Origin: Selaginella moellendorffii
Lineage: Eukaryota; Streptophyta; Lycopodiopsida; Selaginellales; Selaginellaceae
Direction: 5' to 3'
Assembly: GCF_000143415.4 (NCBI RefSeq)
Contig: NW_003314261.1
Coordinates: 2,112,612 to 2,176,611, forward strand
Length of the DNA: 64,000 nt
The notes beneath the pieces were generated by a model that saw only the letters and a list, made by a program, of their open reading frames with translations, had not been told where the DNA came from and made no database searches. This document shows, piece after piece, positions 10,605-23,300 of this stretch; positions within the stretch are counted from its first letter, which is position 1, and the number at the start of each line of letters is the position of its first letter. The translations under genes were made by a program, and so were the position numbers.

Positions 10605-11572
10605 TGGGTAGAGATTATATTATTTTCTTTACCCGAAAAAAAAACACACACACACACACACACACAGAAGGAAAAGAAAGAAGAAAGAGCAGTAAAAAAA
10701 AGGAGAGAGAGAAAAGGAAAGGAAAGAAAAACGCGCTCAAACTTTGAAGTGATCTTTGGAGGTAGAAACCATGGATGAGACGTCCACCGATCGGTGAAAT
10801 TGCGTCTCTAGGCACCTGTGGAATCGGCCAAATTGCCCGCTGCAAATAATTCCTCGTTTTGCTTTTTTTCCTTCCTTTTGTAGCTTCTAAATGCTGCTGC
10901 TGCTGCTCCAACAAGAGAGAGATCGATCGAGTGATTCCATGACTCAAATCTACTTCTTGTCGAGGAGAAACTGAGCGAGGCCTAGTTGAAGCCACACTTA
11001 GATTTGTTCTCGAGAGTCTCGCAGTAGAAAAGGAGAGAGAGAGAAAGACCACTATGGTCACGCATCGAGTCAGTAGCCATATCCAATCCTTGTGGGACTG
11101 TTCCTCGGAATAGCTGTGAAAACAAGCCACGGATAAAAGCCCATGGGGAAAGGGAAAGAGAAGAACTGCTTCTTCTTCTTCTTCTACAAGCTCTCCTCTA
11201 CGCAATCGTATTTAAATTTCTATCAAATGGCCTACACAATCTCTACACTAGACTCTATGCGCCGCAAAGAAAACTCCTCTCCAATCCATGTTTTTCCCTG
11301 TACACTCTAGGAGCTTCTACTACTTAGAGTTCCAAAGTTTTGATTGATCATGGAAAACATACCAAAACAATCTGACAATGGGCATCAAAGGGTCAGTAAG
11401 TGAGTGACACAACTTAGTACTGAGATTTTTTCCTTCCCTTTCTCCCTTTTTCTTAAAAAAAAAAGGCTATTTTTTTTCCTGGACTATTTTATTCCAGATT
11501 TCTCTTTGGTGCTTGTTTTTGCTTGATTTTCTCCTGCATTGCTTGCATGTGTGTGTGTGTGTGACTCAGTGA
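10605..11572. other. 5' flank of the bHLH gene
   Basis: No coding exon is supported. It carries an A-run followed by a (CA)n microsatellite at about 10636-10666, purine-rich GAGA tracts, and a (GT)n tract at 11547-11562 near the right end. It probably holds the bHLH promoter and 5' UTR. Confidence 0.55.
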
Positions 11573-12424
11573 GTTTAACCTCCCCCCAGTTGGTACGGCA
11601 AGACAGCCCGTATCTGGGAGGCCATATTCGGACCGGCCACAAATACACTGTGACCCAAGTACGGACAGCAATCCTTACCCGCATTTATATTTCGCGGGCC
11701 ATGTAGCCTGGAATCTGGAATCCGAGAATCTGGCCACGTCACATTCCTATACCTGCCATGTGTGAGAACGACAGTCGTCCGATAGCTTTCCGAAATCAGC
11801 GCGGCATGTCCGTCCGATTCGGTGATCCGACGGTCACTTTCGGGGGGAAATCTTCCCACAAAGGGGTAACTTGACCAAAAAGGAAAGAGGCGTCACTTTC
11901 GCTGCCAGTTGACCCTTACTTGATTTACCACCGCGGTAAATAGTGGTCGTAATCATTGGTGGACAATTAGTAGCGTTTTGCGCCCATGATTTAGCGTATA
12001 TTGCATTGGGTGGAAAGTATAAATCACCTTGAACCATGAGATAGAAAAAAACTAGCTATGCCACCCTGGGTTAAACATCCATGATTAACCGCATATTTCC
12101 ATTTGGAAAGTGTAAATCAGATAAAAAAAAATTAACCATCCGAGCACAGGGCAAAACATTCCACCAAGGGTCAACCGACAAGTGGACATAAAATAACGGG
12201 GGCTTCTCGTCCAGTTCCCTTTAGGGGGATTTGCCGAAAGTGACGTTGTCACTGGTGATTTCACTAACACGTGGCAGCCCCTCGGGCAGGTGTGACGTGG
12301 CGATTTTGCGGAAAAAAGTCCTGGCCACCACTTTTTCCGTACGCTGGGGCCAGTGTGTTGCTGCTGGTCCGATAATGCCCACACAGATACGGCAGGTTCT
12401 CGTACCAACTGGGCGAAGGTAAAA
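11573..12424. mobile_element. Foldback/MITE-like DNA element with long inverted ends
   Basis: The left end (TTTAACCTCCCCCCAGTTGG, then CCGTATCTG, ATTCGGACC, AAGTACGGA) is matched in order by the reverse complement of the right end (TTTTTACCTTCGCCCAGTTGG, CCGTATCTG, TTATCGGACC, GCGTACGGA). Further inward, GGTCACTTTCGG...AAATC on the left mirrors GTCACTTTCGGCAAATCC on the right, so the arms may reach about 300 bp. No open frame suggests a transposase. A target duplication could not be fixed by eye. Confidence 0.7.
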
Positions 12425-13585
12425 ACCGCCAAGAAGAGAAGAGCGTCACAACATCACACACACACACGACGCAATGCAATGCAAAGCCAAGCCCAGCAAA
12501 GCCATGCTATCTCTCTCTCTCGACGAGCAGAGTTAAAGCAACTTAAATGTACCTGTGTACGCACTGACGCTTGATGTCCCTCTGTCAGATTCTTTCGGTA
12601 TGTCTTCTTCGCGCTCGCTCGCTCGCGATCGATCGAGAAAGCCTCCAAAAGCAAAACAAAAGCGAAGTTCCGGTTCTAACGAACGATCGATGACATTAGA
12701 CACGACGACGCAAACTTCGAAAGCTTTCCAGGCCAGCAAACCAACGAACCGAGACTAGCTGAGCTGAGCAGGCGAACGGACAGGGAAACGGAGTTTACCC
12801 GAGAGGAGTTCGTTGGCCGTGTCGAGAGAAACCAAGTCCAGATTAACACCAACACGCCCCCGGTCTCGTCTCCATTCCTTCCCTCCTCCGTAGAGCATTT
12901 GGTTCCGACGAACGAAACACTAAGCCTTCACTCCAGCTCTCTACAACAAACACGGGAGTTATTAGCAAGCGGCCCCGAATCTGGAAGTTATAACAAATGC
13001 AGAAAAAAGGTACACTGCATTACCTGATCAACATGTGCACTGTACCATGACACCCACTGCTGCTGAAAAAAAAACTTCACCACACATCAGCAGAAGGCGC
13101 AGAGCTGAGGCTGAGAAACAAGAACACGAGGTTAGGACCCACAGGCAACCTTAAAGGACGACGAAGAAAGAAAAAAAGGGAGCGAGAGATCTTGTCAGAG
13201 AGAGAGCCACATACTTCCTAATGTCGTTTATTCCAAGAGCCAACAAAGAAGAAGAAAAAGAATATCAAAACTTTCCCATCCCAACCACCAGTCTACAAAT
13301 GAAGCCGATGCGTAAGAACGAGCAAGAAAAAGTAGCAGCAGCAGCAGCAGACGAAACCGAAAATGAAACGAACACAGAATGAAAGCAAGTCTAAGGAACA
13401 GCAAAGCAAACGAAAGCAAAAAAAGAGAGAGAAAGAGAAAAAAAGAACTCACTCTCGTCCAGCAAACATCTCTATGCAGTCAACCGTAAGGGAAAAAAAG
13501 AGCATTAAAAGAAAGAAGGAAAAACGAGAAACAAAATGTACTCCGTCATACGAAAACTCAATGCACACTCTCTGCTGCTGCTGCT
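12425..13585. other. Intergenic with PABP 3' UTR
   Basis: No coding exon is supported. Purine-rich simple sequence (AAAGAGAGA-type) fills 13130-13530. A GATCGATCGA motif is present at about 12628. The right part is presumably the PABP 3' UTR. Confidence 0.5.
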
Positions 13586-16025
13586 TTACGACGGAATTGG
13601 CTCGTTGAGCGAGAGGGACGCCAGCTCTGTCGAGGGCGACCTCTGGGCCTGCCTCAGCACCTCCATGGCCTCCGCAACTTTGGCTTTCAGAGCATCCGGT
13701 GCCTCGAGAAGATGGAGGATCTCAGTCTGATCCATCTCGAGCAGCATACCAGTTACCTTTCCGGCGTGGTCATGCTCGAGCTGGTCGACCAGAGGATACA
13801 GCTGCTCTCCCAGCATCTACACGCAATCGAGACTCGCGTAAGAAAACGGTGCACACGGGACGTACCAAAAACAAATCCAAATCTACGTACCACTCGTTGG
13901 TGCTCGGGAGACGCGGAAGCCAGAGCGGATGCAAGCGCACCGATGGGTAACGACGGCGGAAGCGGGGAAACAGGAGTCAGAGGCACGCTTGGTATCTCCA
14001 GCGGAACAGGCAGCACATTCACGAGTTGCGGTGGTACGGGAACCTCGGGAGTGTTCCTGGCCGAGGGAGTGTACCGGAAATTCCGATTACCTCGGATCAT
14101 CTGAAACGACGGCAAACACCCATGTCAAATGGATGCAAGAAGTTACGAAGTACAATAAGTATTCGGTGAACCTGTTGCTGCGGTGGTGGCAGCTGCTGCT
14201 GTGGCACTGGCGTTCCAGCGGCTCCGCGCCGTGCTCCGGCTGCTCGCTGTCCTCCTTGAGGTCCTTGCCTTTGAACAACAGGTACAAAATAACTAGGCAA
14301 TTGACCGCCGCCTGGCCGCATTCCTAGCATTTGCTGCTGATAAGCAAATCCAGCTGGCTGCAAGACGAAACCGGAAGAACTTAGAAGACATCCCCATGTA
14401 GGAGATGAGTAAATATGTCACCTGTGGAGGCATCAACGCGGGTGGCTGGCCGTAAAACAGTTGCTGACCAAGCCCCGGTGCTCCAGGATGATACATTGGC
14501 ATCGTAGTCGCAACACCGACGGGACTCCTCATCTGAGCGAACTGAGCCTGCACAAATGATGACTTGAGATAAGCGTAAGACCTTAGTAAGTCCTCGGGCT
14601 TACCTGTAGTTTGGCTCGCCTTTCCTCTTTCCTTTGTGCCATGGCAACGTAGATTGGTTTGCTTCCGATCATCTTTCCGTTCATTTCAATCGTCTGAAAG
14701 TTCCACATGTTATCGTAACAGTTGCTATAACAGATTAGAATAAAAGTAGGCAAACATACCGCACGATTGGCTTCTTCTGGGGCGGAATATGCAACAAATC
14801 CTGATCCTTTGCTTTGACCTTGAGCATCCCGCATTACCTGTTACACGATACCATTTAGCGAGCCAAAATGAAACGCAAACAAAGCGTTCTAACCTTGCAC
14901 GAGGTAATAGAACCGAAATCGGCAAATATTTCGCGAAGCCTTTCATCGTCAACGTCGTCGTCCAGATTCTTCAGGTATAAGTTCGCGCCCTGATATCTGT
15001 CAATACGCTCCTTGCGCTCTTGTTCGTACTTCGCCCTGAGCTCTGCCTCCCTTTCGGACTTTTTCTGCGCTCTACCCACGTACCATTCTTTGTCTTCGAT
15101 TTTCTTTCCATTCAGGCCTACAACAGCCTTAGCAGCCTCGTCCGGATTCTCAAAGTTGACGAAGCCGAAACACTTCGACTTTCCATCGGAGTCCCTCATC
15201 ACCACGGCGCTTGTGATCTTTCCAAATGCACCGAAAACCTCCTTGAGTTCGTCGTCGGTGGTGGATTCACCCAGGTTCTTCACAAACACGTTGTTGAACT
15301 TGCCGTTCTGTTCTCTTTCCTGGCGCCTAACGAAAGGACCAACGAACACCTGTTTCTCCGCAACGAGCATCCCGTTCACCTTGTCAATGGCAACCTGGGC
15401 AGACTCTTCCTGCTCAAACTGAACAAACCCATAGCCCTTCGACTGCCCGTTGGAGTCCGTGGCCACCTTACAAGAGAGAATGTTTCCAAAGCTCACAAAC
15501 GTGTCGTGGAGAGCCTTGTTGTCGATGGCCCTGTCGAGATTCTGTGAAAACACGAAGATTATACTCTCAAACCCGGAAGAATTCAAATACTTCTACTGAT
15601 AGTACCTTGATGAAGATGTTAGCAGTTCCACTCTTGCGAATGCTAGGATCTCGGTGAGAAAACATGATACGCACAGCCTTGCCATTCACAGGAGTGAAGT
15701 TAAGAAGCTCCAGCGCACGCGTTGCTGATAATAGAACAAAAGAAAAGGCGTTTAGTGGTACCAATAAAAGCGTGGAAACAAAGCAAAGCACCATACCGTC
15801 TTGGACGTTGTTGTAATTCACATAAGCGTAGCCCAGAGACCTCCTCGTCATGAGATCGCGGCAAACCCTGATCGAGAGGACCTGCCCAATCTGGTTGAAG
15901 AGATCATACAGCTGATTCTCGCTGACATTGGGATCCAAATCCCCGACGTAGAGCGAGGTCGACACGAACTGATTGATCCCGGGAATCACAGGCGACTGGA
16001 CCAAAGGCGACGGGAGCTGGGCCAT
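13586..16025 (-). CDS. Cytoplasmic poly(A)-binding protein (PABP)
   Basis: Nine exons (16025-15797, 15724-15606, 15541-14894, 14837-14760, 14693-14604, 14547-14422, 14357-14172, 14100-13891, 13816-13586) join in frame to 638 aa. Four RRMs are seen: RNP2 LYVGDL near residue 25, NIFIKNL near 112, NNVFVKNL near 199 and ANLYLKNL near 303, each with its RNP1 (for example [16 protein letters not shown]). A Pro/Gln/Gly-rich linker follows, and the MLLE/PABC domain ([10 protein letters not shown]) starts near residue 563 and binds PAM2 peptides. The protein coats poly(A) tails, bridges to eIF4G and controls mRNA stability and translation. The length and domain order match eukaryotic PABPs. The start has a clear family N-terminus. 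Which plant PAB class it belongs to was not resolved. Confidence 0.96.
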
Positions 16026-16787
16026 TTCTGCCGGGCTAGCTGCTGTTCTCGAGATTTCTTGGGAAATTTTTTTCGTTTTCTCGCTAAAGAAGAGAAGAAC
16101 CAGACCTTTTTTGTGATTTTCTGCTCGAGCGCCCTCCGCGATCCACCCCGATCCCTACCGAGAAGAACGAAGACTGCCGCCGCCGGAGATCGATCGCAAA
16201 ACCCTGGATTAGGGTTGTGAGGAGGAGGCGCTCAAGATAAAGAAGAAATGGGGGAGGAGAAAGAGGAGGAAGGGAGGAGGGGGGATGGAGGGCTGGGCGA
16301 TGGAAAGAGGCTGACGAGCCCTAACACCGGCCAACAAAGCACTGGGCGAGGGTACATTGGCGAGAAAACCCAGGCACGGACGTGACGCACGGAATGCAAT
16401 CTAGCTTTAGGACTTAATTAGCCCCGCCGCCGTATGCTTTGTTTTTCTTTTCTTTTCCATGCATTTGCTTCGCTACTTACCAGGCATGTCAAGAGCAAGG
16501 CACGAATCTAAAGTTTGATTAAATCTTCTCTACTTGTTTGTCGAAGAGTCTCCCATGACTATTTCTATCATACGATTCCTAAAATACTATAGAGTGATGG
16601 AGCGATGGAAATTTCTGCTGCAGTGGCAAAGAACTTCCTGATAAGAATTCTTCCAAGGACAAAGCATATTAACTTCGTCGAACTTCTTCTATAACCTGGC
16701 AAGGGAAAATTTAGAACCAGATCAAATCATCCAGTAACTGTAGCAGTTATAAGACTGTGAAGGAAGGAACTTGAGAAGCATACCGTA
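16026..16787. other. Intergenic: PABP 5' flank and RIBA-like 3' flank
   Basis: No coding exon is supported. The left third is GC- and purine-rich near the PABP start (promoter/5' UTR). The right part is AT-richer and probably carries the 3' UTR of the RIBA-like gene. Confidence 0.5.
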
Positions 16788-18534
16788 TTAGCTTGACCCT
16801 CTAGAGACTGGAATTCTGCTCGTTACAGCCAGACCGTATCCTCGCAAGCCAAGGAACTTTGCGGGATTGTTGGTCATCAGCCTCATCGTTCTCACTCCAA
16901 TGTCTCTCAAGATCTGGAACATCAATACAGTGATCAAACAGAAAGAGAAGGAAGAGAAGGAAAGCAAAGAAAGAAAAAACTAACCTGAGCACCAATGCCG
17001 TAGTCACGCGAATCCACTGCGGTTTCTTCCACGATGGATTCGCCTCCATCCATCATGCTGTAAGCTGAGAGTTTTTCCGCGAGGCCGACCCGCATTCCCT
17101 CGTGACCACGCAAGTAGACGAGCACGCCCCGGCCGGCGCTCTCGATTCTTTGCATGGCGTGAGCGAGGCTGTCACGGCACGGGCATCTCAAAGAGCCAAG
17201 GATGTCACCAGTGAGGCATTCAGAGTGAACTCTCACAAGCACGTCTTGTCCGTCGCCAATATCACCCTGAGAACAACTTTAGAGTTGAGAACGAAGGAAA
17301 AAAACCAGAAAAAAAAAAAAACGAAAAACCGTAAAATGCACACCTTCACATACGCGACGTGCTCAATGCTATTGAGCTTTGATTTGTAGCTATAAGCTTT
17401 AAAATCCCCCCACTTGGTTGGAAGTCGAGCGACTGCAGTTCTTTCGACAAGCTTCTCCCTCTTTTTCATGTACCTGGAACAACGAAAATCCCGTCGGCAC
17501 TGACTCACAAAGCTTCGTTCGTACGTACGACGCACTTTACCTTCCTAAATCGGCAACTTTAATGAATGGAAATCCGCGTTGTGCTGCAAACTTGCTCAAT
17601 TCTGGCAGTCCTTGGACCGCAAGATGTGTGGTCACAGCAACACTCGGCAGCCCAGCTAAAGTTACAAGATCCATAGCGGCTTCTGCAAAACCAAGCCTGT
17701 ATAGAACTCCATCTCTATGAGTCCGAATAGGATAAATGTGTCCCGGCTTTCGAAAGTGTTCCGATCTGGAGTCGGGCGACGCAAGCGCAAGAATTGTGTT
17801 TGCACGATCTTGGGACGAGACACCAGTCGTCGTCCCCAGCTTCGCATCCTGAAAAAACAAGTTTTGCATTCAGCTATCTATGCATTGGAAGAACAAACAA
17901 GCTTAACATACCACAGACACCGTTTGTGCTTGCTCTGGCGTAGGTTCGTTCTCGCCGTGCTCTCGAACCATTAACTGGATTCTCAGTCGGTCCAAGAGCT
18001 TCGGGCTCATGGGACAGTACATCAAGCCACTGCCTGCTTTCACAAAGAAATGAGCGTCTTGAGGTGTGATCAAGCTTGCCGCCATCACCAAATGCCCCGT
18101 ATCTTTTCCGTCGACGAGCACCACGTACTAATCCATCCCAACAAGAACATCGTAAGCAAACACATTGGTTTAAGAAAATAATTCTCTCAATCTCTTACCT
18201 TTCCTTCGCCGATCGCCTCGATCGCCTCCGATATCTGCGAGAACCCCTCCATTGGCTTGTCCGGATCCCCTTGCACATCGCTGACGAAGAATTTGTCGAT
18301 GACTGGCGTGATCTGAGCTGAGATCGTCTCCAATCCGGGCGCTCTAGTAGCCGCATCATCATCGGATGCCGCTTTGCAGCACAATCCCGACCTCCGGGAC
18401 GCGGGAAGTGGAAATCTCACTGCAGCGCCCGGGTAATTCGACGCCCTAGGGGCTCTCGGACACAATGCGGTGCTAGCACCTGGCACTAGAGCCCTAAACA
18501 TTAAGCAATCCATTCTCTGGGGGTTCGAATCCAT
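16788..18534 (-). CDS. RIBA-like protein (DHBP synthase/GTP cyclohydrolase II homolog), catalytic residues degenerate
   Basis: Six exons (18534-18199, 18127-17912, 17848-17541, 17473-17344, 17266-16985, 16913-16788) join to 465 aa. A Ser/Arg/Ala-rich N-terminus suggests plastid import. The DHBP synthase half follows, then the GTP cyclohydrolase II half, as in plant RIBA, which makes both riboflavin precursors. The acidic loop (DDEDRENEGDL in active enzymes) reads VDGKDTGHL (117-125) and the GHTEA metal site reads GFAEA (237-241). The second half keeps the three zinc cysteines (347, 358, 360) and [10 protein letters not shown], but RCDCGNQ is RCPCRDS and EGRGIGL is EGMRVGL. The protein also stops at [10 protein letters not shown], short of the usual C-terminus. 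It is probably not bifunctional and may lack both activities. The adjacent gene is a paralog in the same orientation. Confidence 0.85.
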
Positions 18535-18642
18535 AGGGTTATATTACATCTTTTACCATTATAATCTTTAACCATTGTAATTGCCACATCACTAAAAAAC
18601 TATGCCAACAAGGCGCCATGTCACAAAAGCATACACCTTAGT

Positions 18643-19977
18643 CTAAGATGTTGGTAGCGGAGGCGACGTTGGAAGGCCGTTTGCGGGTAAACCATTGGCG
18701 GCGCCGCCCTGGCCCTCTCCCTCTTCCACCGGAGGTTCTCCTCTTTCTTTCCTCAATCGATCCCTCTCGGCGATCAAGAACTTCATATCAGTAGACGTCG
18801 ATCCGGTCTCTTTTTGCAATCGCTCTCTTTCGTCCTGGAGGCTCTTCATGATCCAGTTGACGACTGTCAAGTTGTGGAGAGTGGTTTCGGCAAAGTACCT
18901 GGAAGAAGAAACACCAAAGAGAGATCAAGTCGCGAAATGGAAGAGCTCGAAGAACTTTTACCTGTTTAAGTCAGTAACCGAGAGAATCGGGATCAAGTTC
19001 TCCTTGGAGAATCGCTGGAGCTTTGGGAGTCGGGGATTTAGATCCTCTTTGTCGTAGACCAGCTGAGAAACCAGGGCGCCCCTCGGCAGGCGATTCAGAG
19101 TGATGAGATCCAGCGCCGCCTCTGGAGTTCCAGCTCGCTTGCCAGAGCCTTGATAACGCAGAGGATAAACGTATCCGGGACTTACGAACATGTCCGGCTT
19201 GGATTCTGGATTTAAGAGTGCTAAAACGGTGTTTGTTCTTGCACCCACGGAGGCTCCAGTTGCAGTGCCAGATCTTTCGTCCTGGAAAACACAAAGAACA
19301 GAAACTAAATCAAAGAAGAGAAGACAGCAATTCTCAACGTTTACATACCACGGAAACTCTCGCTTCATCGGTCATGCTTCCTCTCGCACCAATTTGGAGC
19401 TCGTCTAGACGCTCGCTGCTCAGCACACAAAAAAGACCTTGCATGCAGTATCGATCGACAAACTGGAGACGATCGGGAGTAACCATACTCGCTGCCATCA
19501 CCAAGTATCCAACGCTACGTCCATCCACAAGGTCGACAAGAATCACAAACTGCATATAACAGACCCACATTAAGTACTCGCAATTAGCAATTTATTTGTA
19601 CAAACCTTGCCCGCTTTAATCGCCTTGGAAGCGTCAGAGATCGATGAATAGCCCTCGGTGGGAACATCCGGATCGTTTTCATCGTTTGTGAAGAGATCGC
19701 TGATGTAAGGTATGGGATCAGTCTCCTCAATCGTAATCCCTGGCCCGGTATCTACTGGCGCATCTGTGGAAGCCTCGGCCGCCGCAGAGGCCCTCGTGGC
19801 GAATCTATCGGCCGCATTTCCATTTCTAAAGGCGCTGCTGAATCCTAGAAACATACCGCGCCGGAGAATGCCGCCATTGAATCCGACGAAACTGGCGCTC
19901 GCGCCCGCGCTCCAAACCCTAGGCGCCGGAGCCCTGGCAAGAAGCGCACTCCCAGAGGGCGCACAATATGCCGCCAT
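18643..19977 (-). CDS. RIBA-like protein with only a degenerate DHBP synthase domain
   Basis: Four exons (19977-19606, 19549-19349, 19281-18962, 18898-18643) join to 382 aa. It shares exon phases and block structure with the neighbouring RIBA-like gene (FVILVD, SVGYLVMAASMVTPD, GTATGASVGARTNTVLALL, PGYVYPLRY, GTPEAALDL). Catalytic features of DHBP synthase are missing: the acidic loop is VDGRSVGYL, the GHTEA site is GTPEA (242-246), PGH is PGY and the DRA of the TTTGVSxxDRA motif is lost. Instead of a cyclohydrolase domain the C-terminus is a short coiled coil (LQDERERLQKETG) plus a Gly/Pro-rich tail. An Ala/Ser/Arg-rich N-terminus suggests plastid targeting. A structural or regulatory role is inferred. 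The start lies 343 bp from the exportin-7 start. Confidence 0.85.
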
Positions 19978-20320
19978 AGCTCTTTCCCTCGCTCAAGGGT
20001 TTGGATAAGGGTTTTAGGCAAATATCTCACGACGACGTGGCAAAGTCTACGTGGCAAGCGATCCGGCCGCTGGACATCGACGGCAAGGATGAACCGATTA
20101 TTTCTTTCGACTCCGTACATTCCACGATATCTGACGGTCCGGATACGGGCAAGTACGGCAGCGTCTTTCTTCTAGGGTTTTCTTAGGGTTTGTGCGTTCG
20201 GGACCGGGGGGGGGAATAGCATGGTCGCATGAATCTCAGATCCATCGCCGGCGCGGGATTGCGTGGAAGCAATCTTGACATCGCATCGGCAGGGAGGAAA
20301 TTTCGGGCGCTCCATTTGCG
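19978..20320. promoter_or_regulatory. Divergent promoter of the RIBA-like gene and exportin-7
   Basis: 343 bp separate the start codons at 19977 (-) and 20321 (+). No coding exon lies here. Both promoters and 5' UTRs must be included, so a bidirectional promoter is likely. Confidence 0.5.
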
Positions 20321-23300
20321 ATGGAGAGCTTGGCGCAGCTGGAGGCCCTGTGCGACCGGCTCTACAATTCCCAGGATCCGGCGGAGCGAGCTCATGCCGA
20401 GAGCACCTTGCAGTGCTTCTCGACGAATTTGGACTACATTTCGCAGTGTCAGCTCATCCTAGAGAGCTCATCGTCTCCCTATGCGCAGCTGCTGGCATCT
20501 TCGAGCCTTCTCAAGCAAGTCACCAATCACACCTTGGCGCTCCAGCTGAGAATCGATATCAGTATGTAGCATCTTCTTTTTTGGATTGCCGTGAATTTTT
20601 TTCTTTCGTTTTTTTCCCCAGGAAACTATATCTTGAGCTATCTGGCATCGAAAGGACAGGAGCTCCAAGCATTTGTGATCATATCCCTAATCCAGCTCCT
20701 CTGCCGTATCACAAAACTGGGCTGGAATGACGACGATAGATTCAAGGAGATCACCAAAGAGGCCATGAAATTCATGTCTCAAGCAACAGTGGAGCACTTC
20801 TACATTGGTTTGAGAATCTTGAATCAACTCGTCCAGGAGATGAATCAGGTAAGCCTGCATTGTCCTCGGCTTGCAGCGTTTTTTATCGTTTTTATTTATT
20901 TTTGTTTACCTGCAGCCAAATCCATGCCTCTCTCTGGCGCATCATCGAAAAATTGCCTGTTTCTTTCGCGACTCGGCGCTCCTCCAGATCTTCCAGATTT
21001 CACTTACATCGCTTGGCCAATTGAAACGAGATGGTATGTCTTTAATGTTTCTTTACAGCGTTTATTTATTTCGTTTTTTTTGCAGCTGATGACAGGCTCC
21101 GTCAGCAAGCCATGGGTCTCGCTTTAAAGTGTCTTTCTTTTGACTTTGTAGGGACATCGCAAGATGAAAGCTCTGAGGAGCTTGGTACGATTCAGGTGGA
21201 GTGACTATCTTGCATGATGCTTGCTTGCTGTAATGTCTGCCAATTGCAGATACCTTCTTCATGGAAAGGTTTGCTGGAAGATATGTCGACCATCAACTTG
21301 TTTTTCGACTATTATGCTATCTCAAAGCCCCCACTTTCAAACCAGGTTTGATTCTACGCTTCACGTACTCTAACAACAGGTTTATGCTAGGCGCTAGAAT
21401 GTCTCGTTCAACTAGCCTCTATTAGAAGAGCTCTGTTTTCGGGCGAAACTGAGCGCATGAAGTTTTTATCGCACTTGCTGTCTGGCACACGAGAAATACT
21501 CAGAACTCAACAAGGTTGGGCGTTTTAGTGCTTCTTCTGCTCATTCGGATGGTGTGCCTTGTGTTTTCACAGGACTGTCGGAGCACGTTAACTATCACGA
21601 GTACTGTCGCCTCCTTGGGAGGTTGAAGACAAACTATCAAGTAAGCAATCCTTTGTTTTATGTAGACTTATATTTGCTGATGACCTCGCTACCAGCTTTC
21701 TGAGTTGATAAGTGTAGAAAACTATAATGACTGGATCCGATTGGTGGCTGAGTTCACAATAAGGTCGTTTCAATCTTGGCAGGTACTACAAATCTGATTT
21801 TTTGTTCTTGTTCACCTCCGAATCCTGTGATATCTGTAGTGGGCCAGCGGAAGCGTATATTACCTTTTGGGCCTCTGGTCCCGGCTCGTGTCGTCAGTTC
21901 CATATCTTAAAAGTAATTTTCCTAGTCTACTCGATGCATACGTCCCCAAAATAACGGAGGCTTATATAACATCACGCTTTGATTCTGTACAGGTAACGAA
22001 ATTTGTTGAATTTTTTTGTAAGATTTCTTAATATCCTGAGCAGGCGATCGTTCAAAACAATTTGGCTGAAGATCCTCTTGACAACGAGGAACATCTGCAA
22101 GATCAACTTGATAGTCTTCCATTTCTTTGTCGATTTCAGGTGCTGCTGTTTGTGAGTAATACAGATCGCTGATGACTTTGTTTCTTGTTTTTATACGTAG
22201 TACGAGAGATCTAGTGCTTTCATCCTGCAATTGCTTGATCCAATTCTACAATCATTCACGGTATGAAGGCATGCTATAACTTCTACTCAGACGCTAATAC
22301 ATGTCACTCCAGGAAGCCTCACGTGTTCCAAATCCTGCTGAAGGTTCTCGACTTAGTATAATTGAAGGCCAATTAACATGGCTGGTTCATATTATTGGGT
22401 CCATTATAAAGATCAGGCAGAATTCGGCATCCAGGTATTTGTAACTACCATTCAGGCTTTTCTTAATATTCTCGGTTTTTGTTCTGCAGTGCAGAGGTTC
22501 ACGAAGTCATAGACGGAGAACTTTCAGCACGAGTGTTTCAACTTCTCCAAGTAACGGATTCTGGCTCGCATGTACAGGTGTGCTTCTACGTCGTAAACGC
22601 TTTTCATAATTTCTGTTTTTTTTTTTCTCAACAGAGATATGGTGAACGAAGCAAGCAACGCTTAGATATTGCTTTACTGTCTTTCTTTCAGCATTTTCGC
22701 AAAGTATACGTCGGGGAGCATTCTTCTAAGGTAATCGCGTTGCTATTGGTCCTCTTGTCTTGCTAAACCGTCTTTTTTCATATCAGCAATTGTATGCTCG
22801 GCTTAGCGAACTTGGGGTGCAAGATAATTTAGTGGCCTTAAATATTATCGTTGCGAAGATTGCGACCGACCTCAAGTGCTACGCTCAGGTTCCTCACGTC
22901 TTTATTTTTCCAATTTTTTTTTTAACAAAGCAATCCTTAGTGCGAGGATGTTATTCAACAAGCACTGAACCTTTTTCAAGAGTTGCCTACCGGGTAGGGT
23001 GTTCAACATGAATTTTGCATCTCATTATCTGTTTTCTCTTCTGCAGATACATGAGTGGAAAACTTTTGTTGAAGTTGGATGCTGTGAATTTTATCCTCGC
23101 AAACCACACGGTAAGCATATTTGTATAGTAGTGATTTCGCCAGGTTTATTTTCAGTAGTTTGCTCGGTAAAAAACATTTGAAATGTTTGGACAACCAGAT
23201 ACAATGGTTTTGAGGTTGCAGAGGGAGCATTTTTCTTTTCTGGATGAGCCTTCCAACTCGAGGCATCGGACGACGTTCTACTTCACCATAGGGCGGTTGG

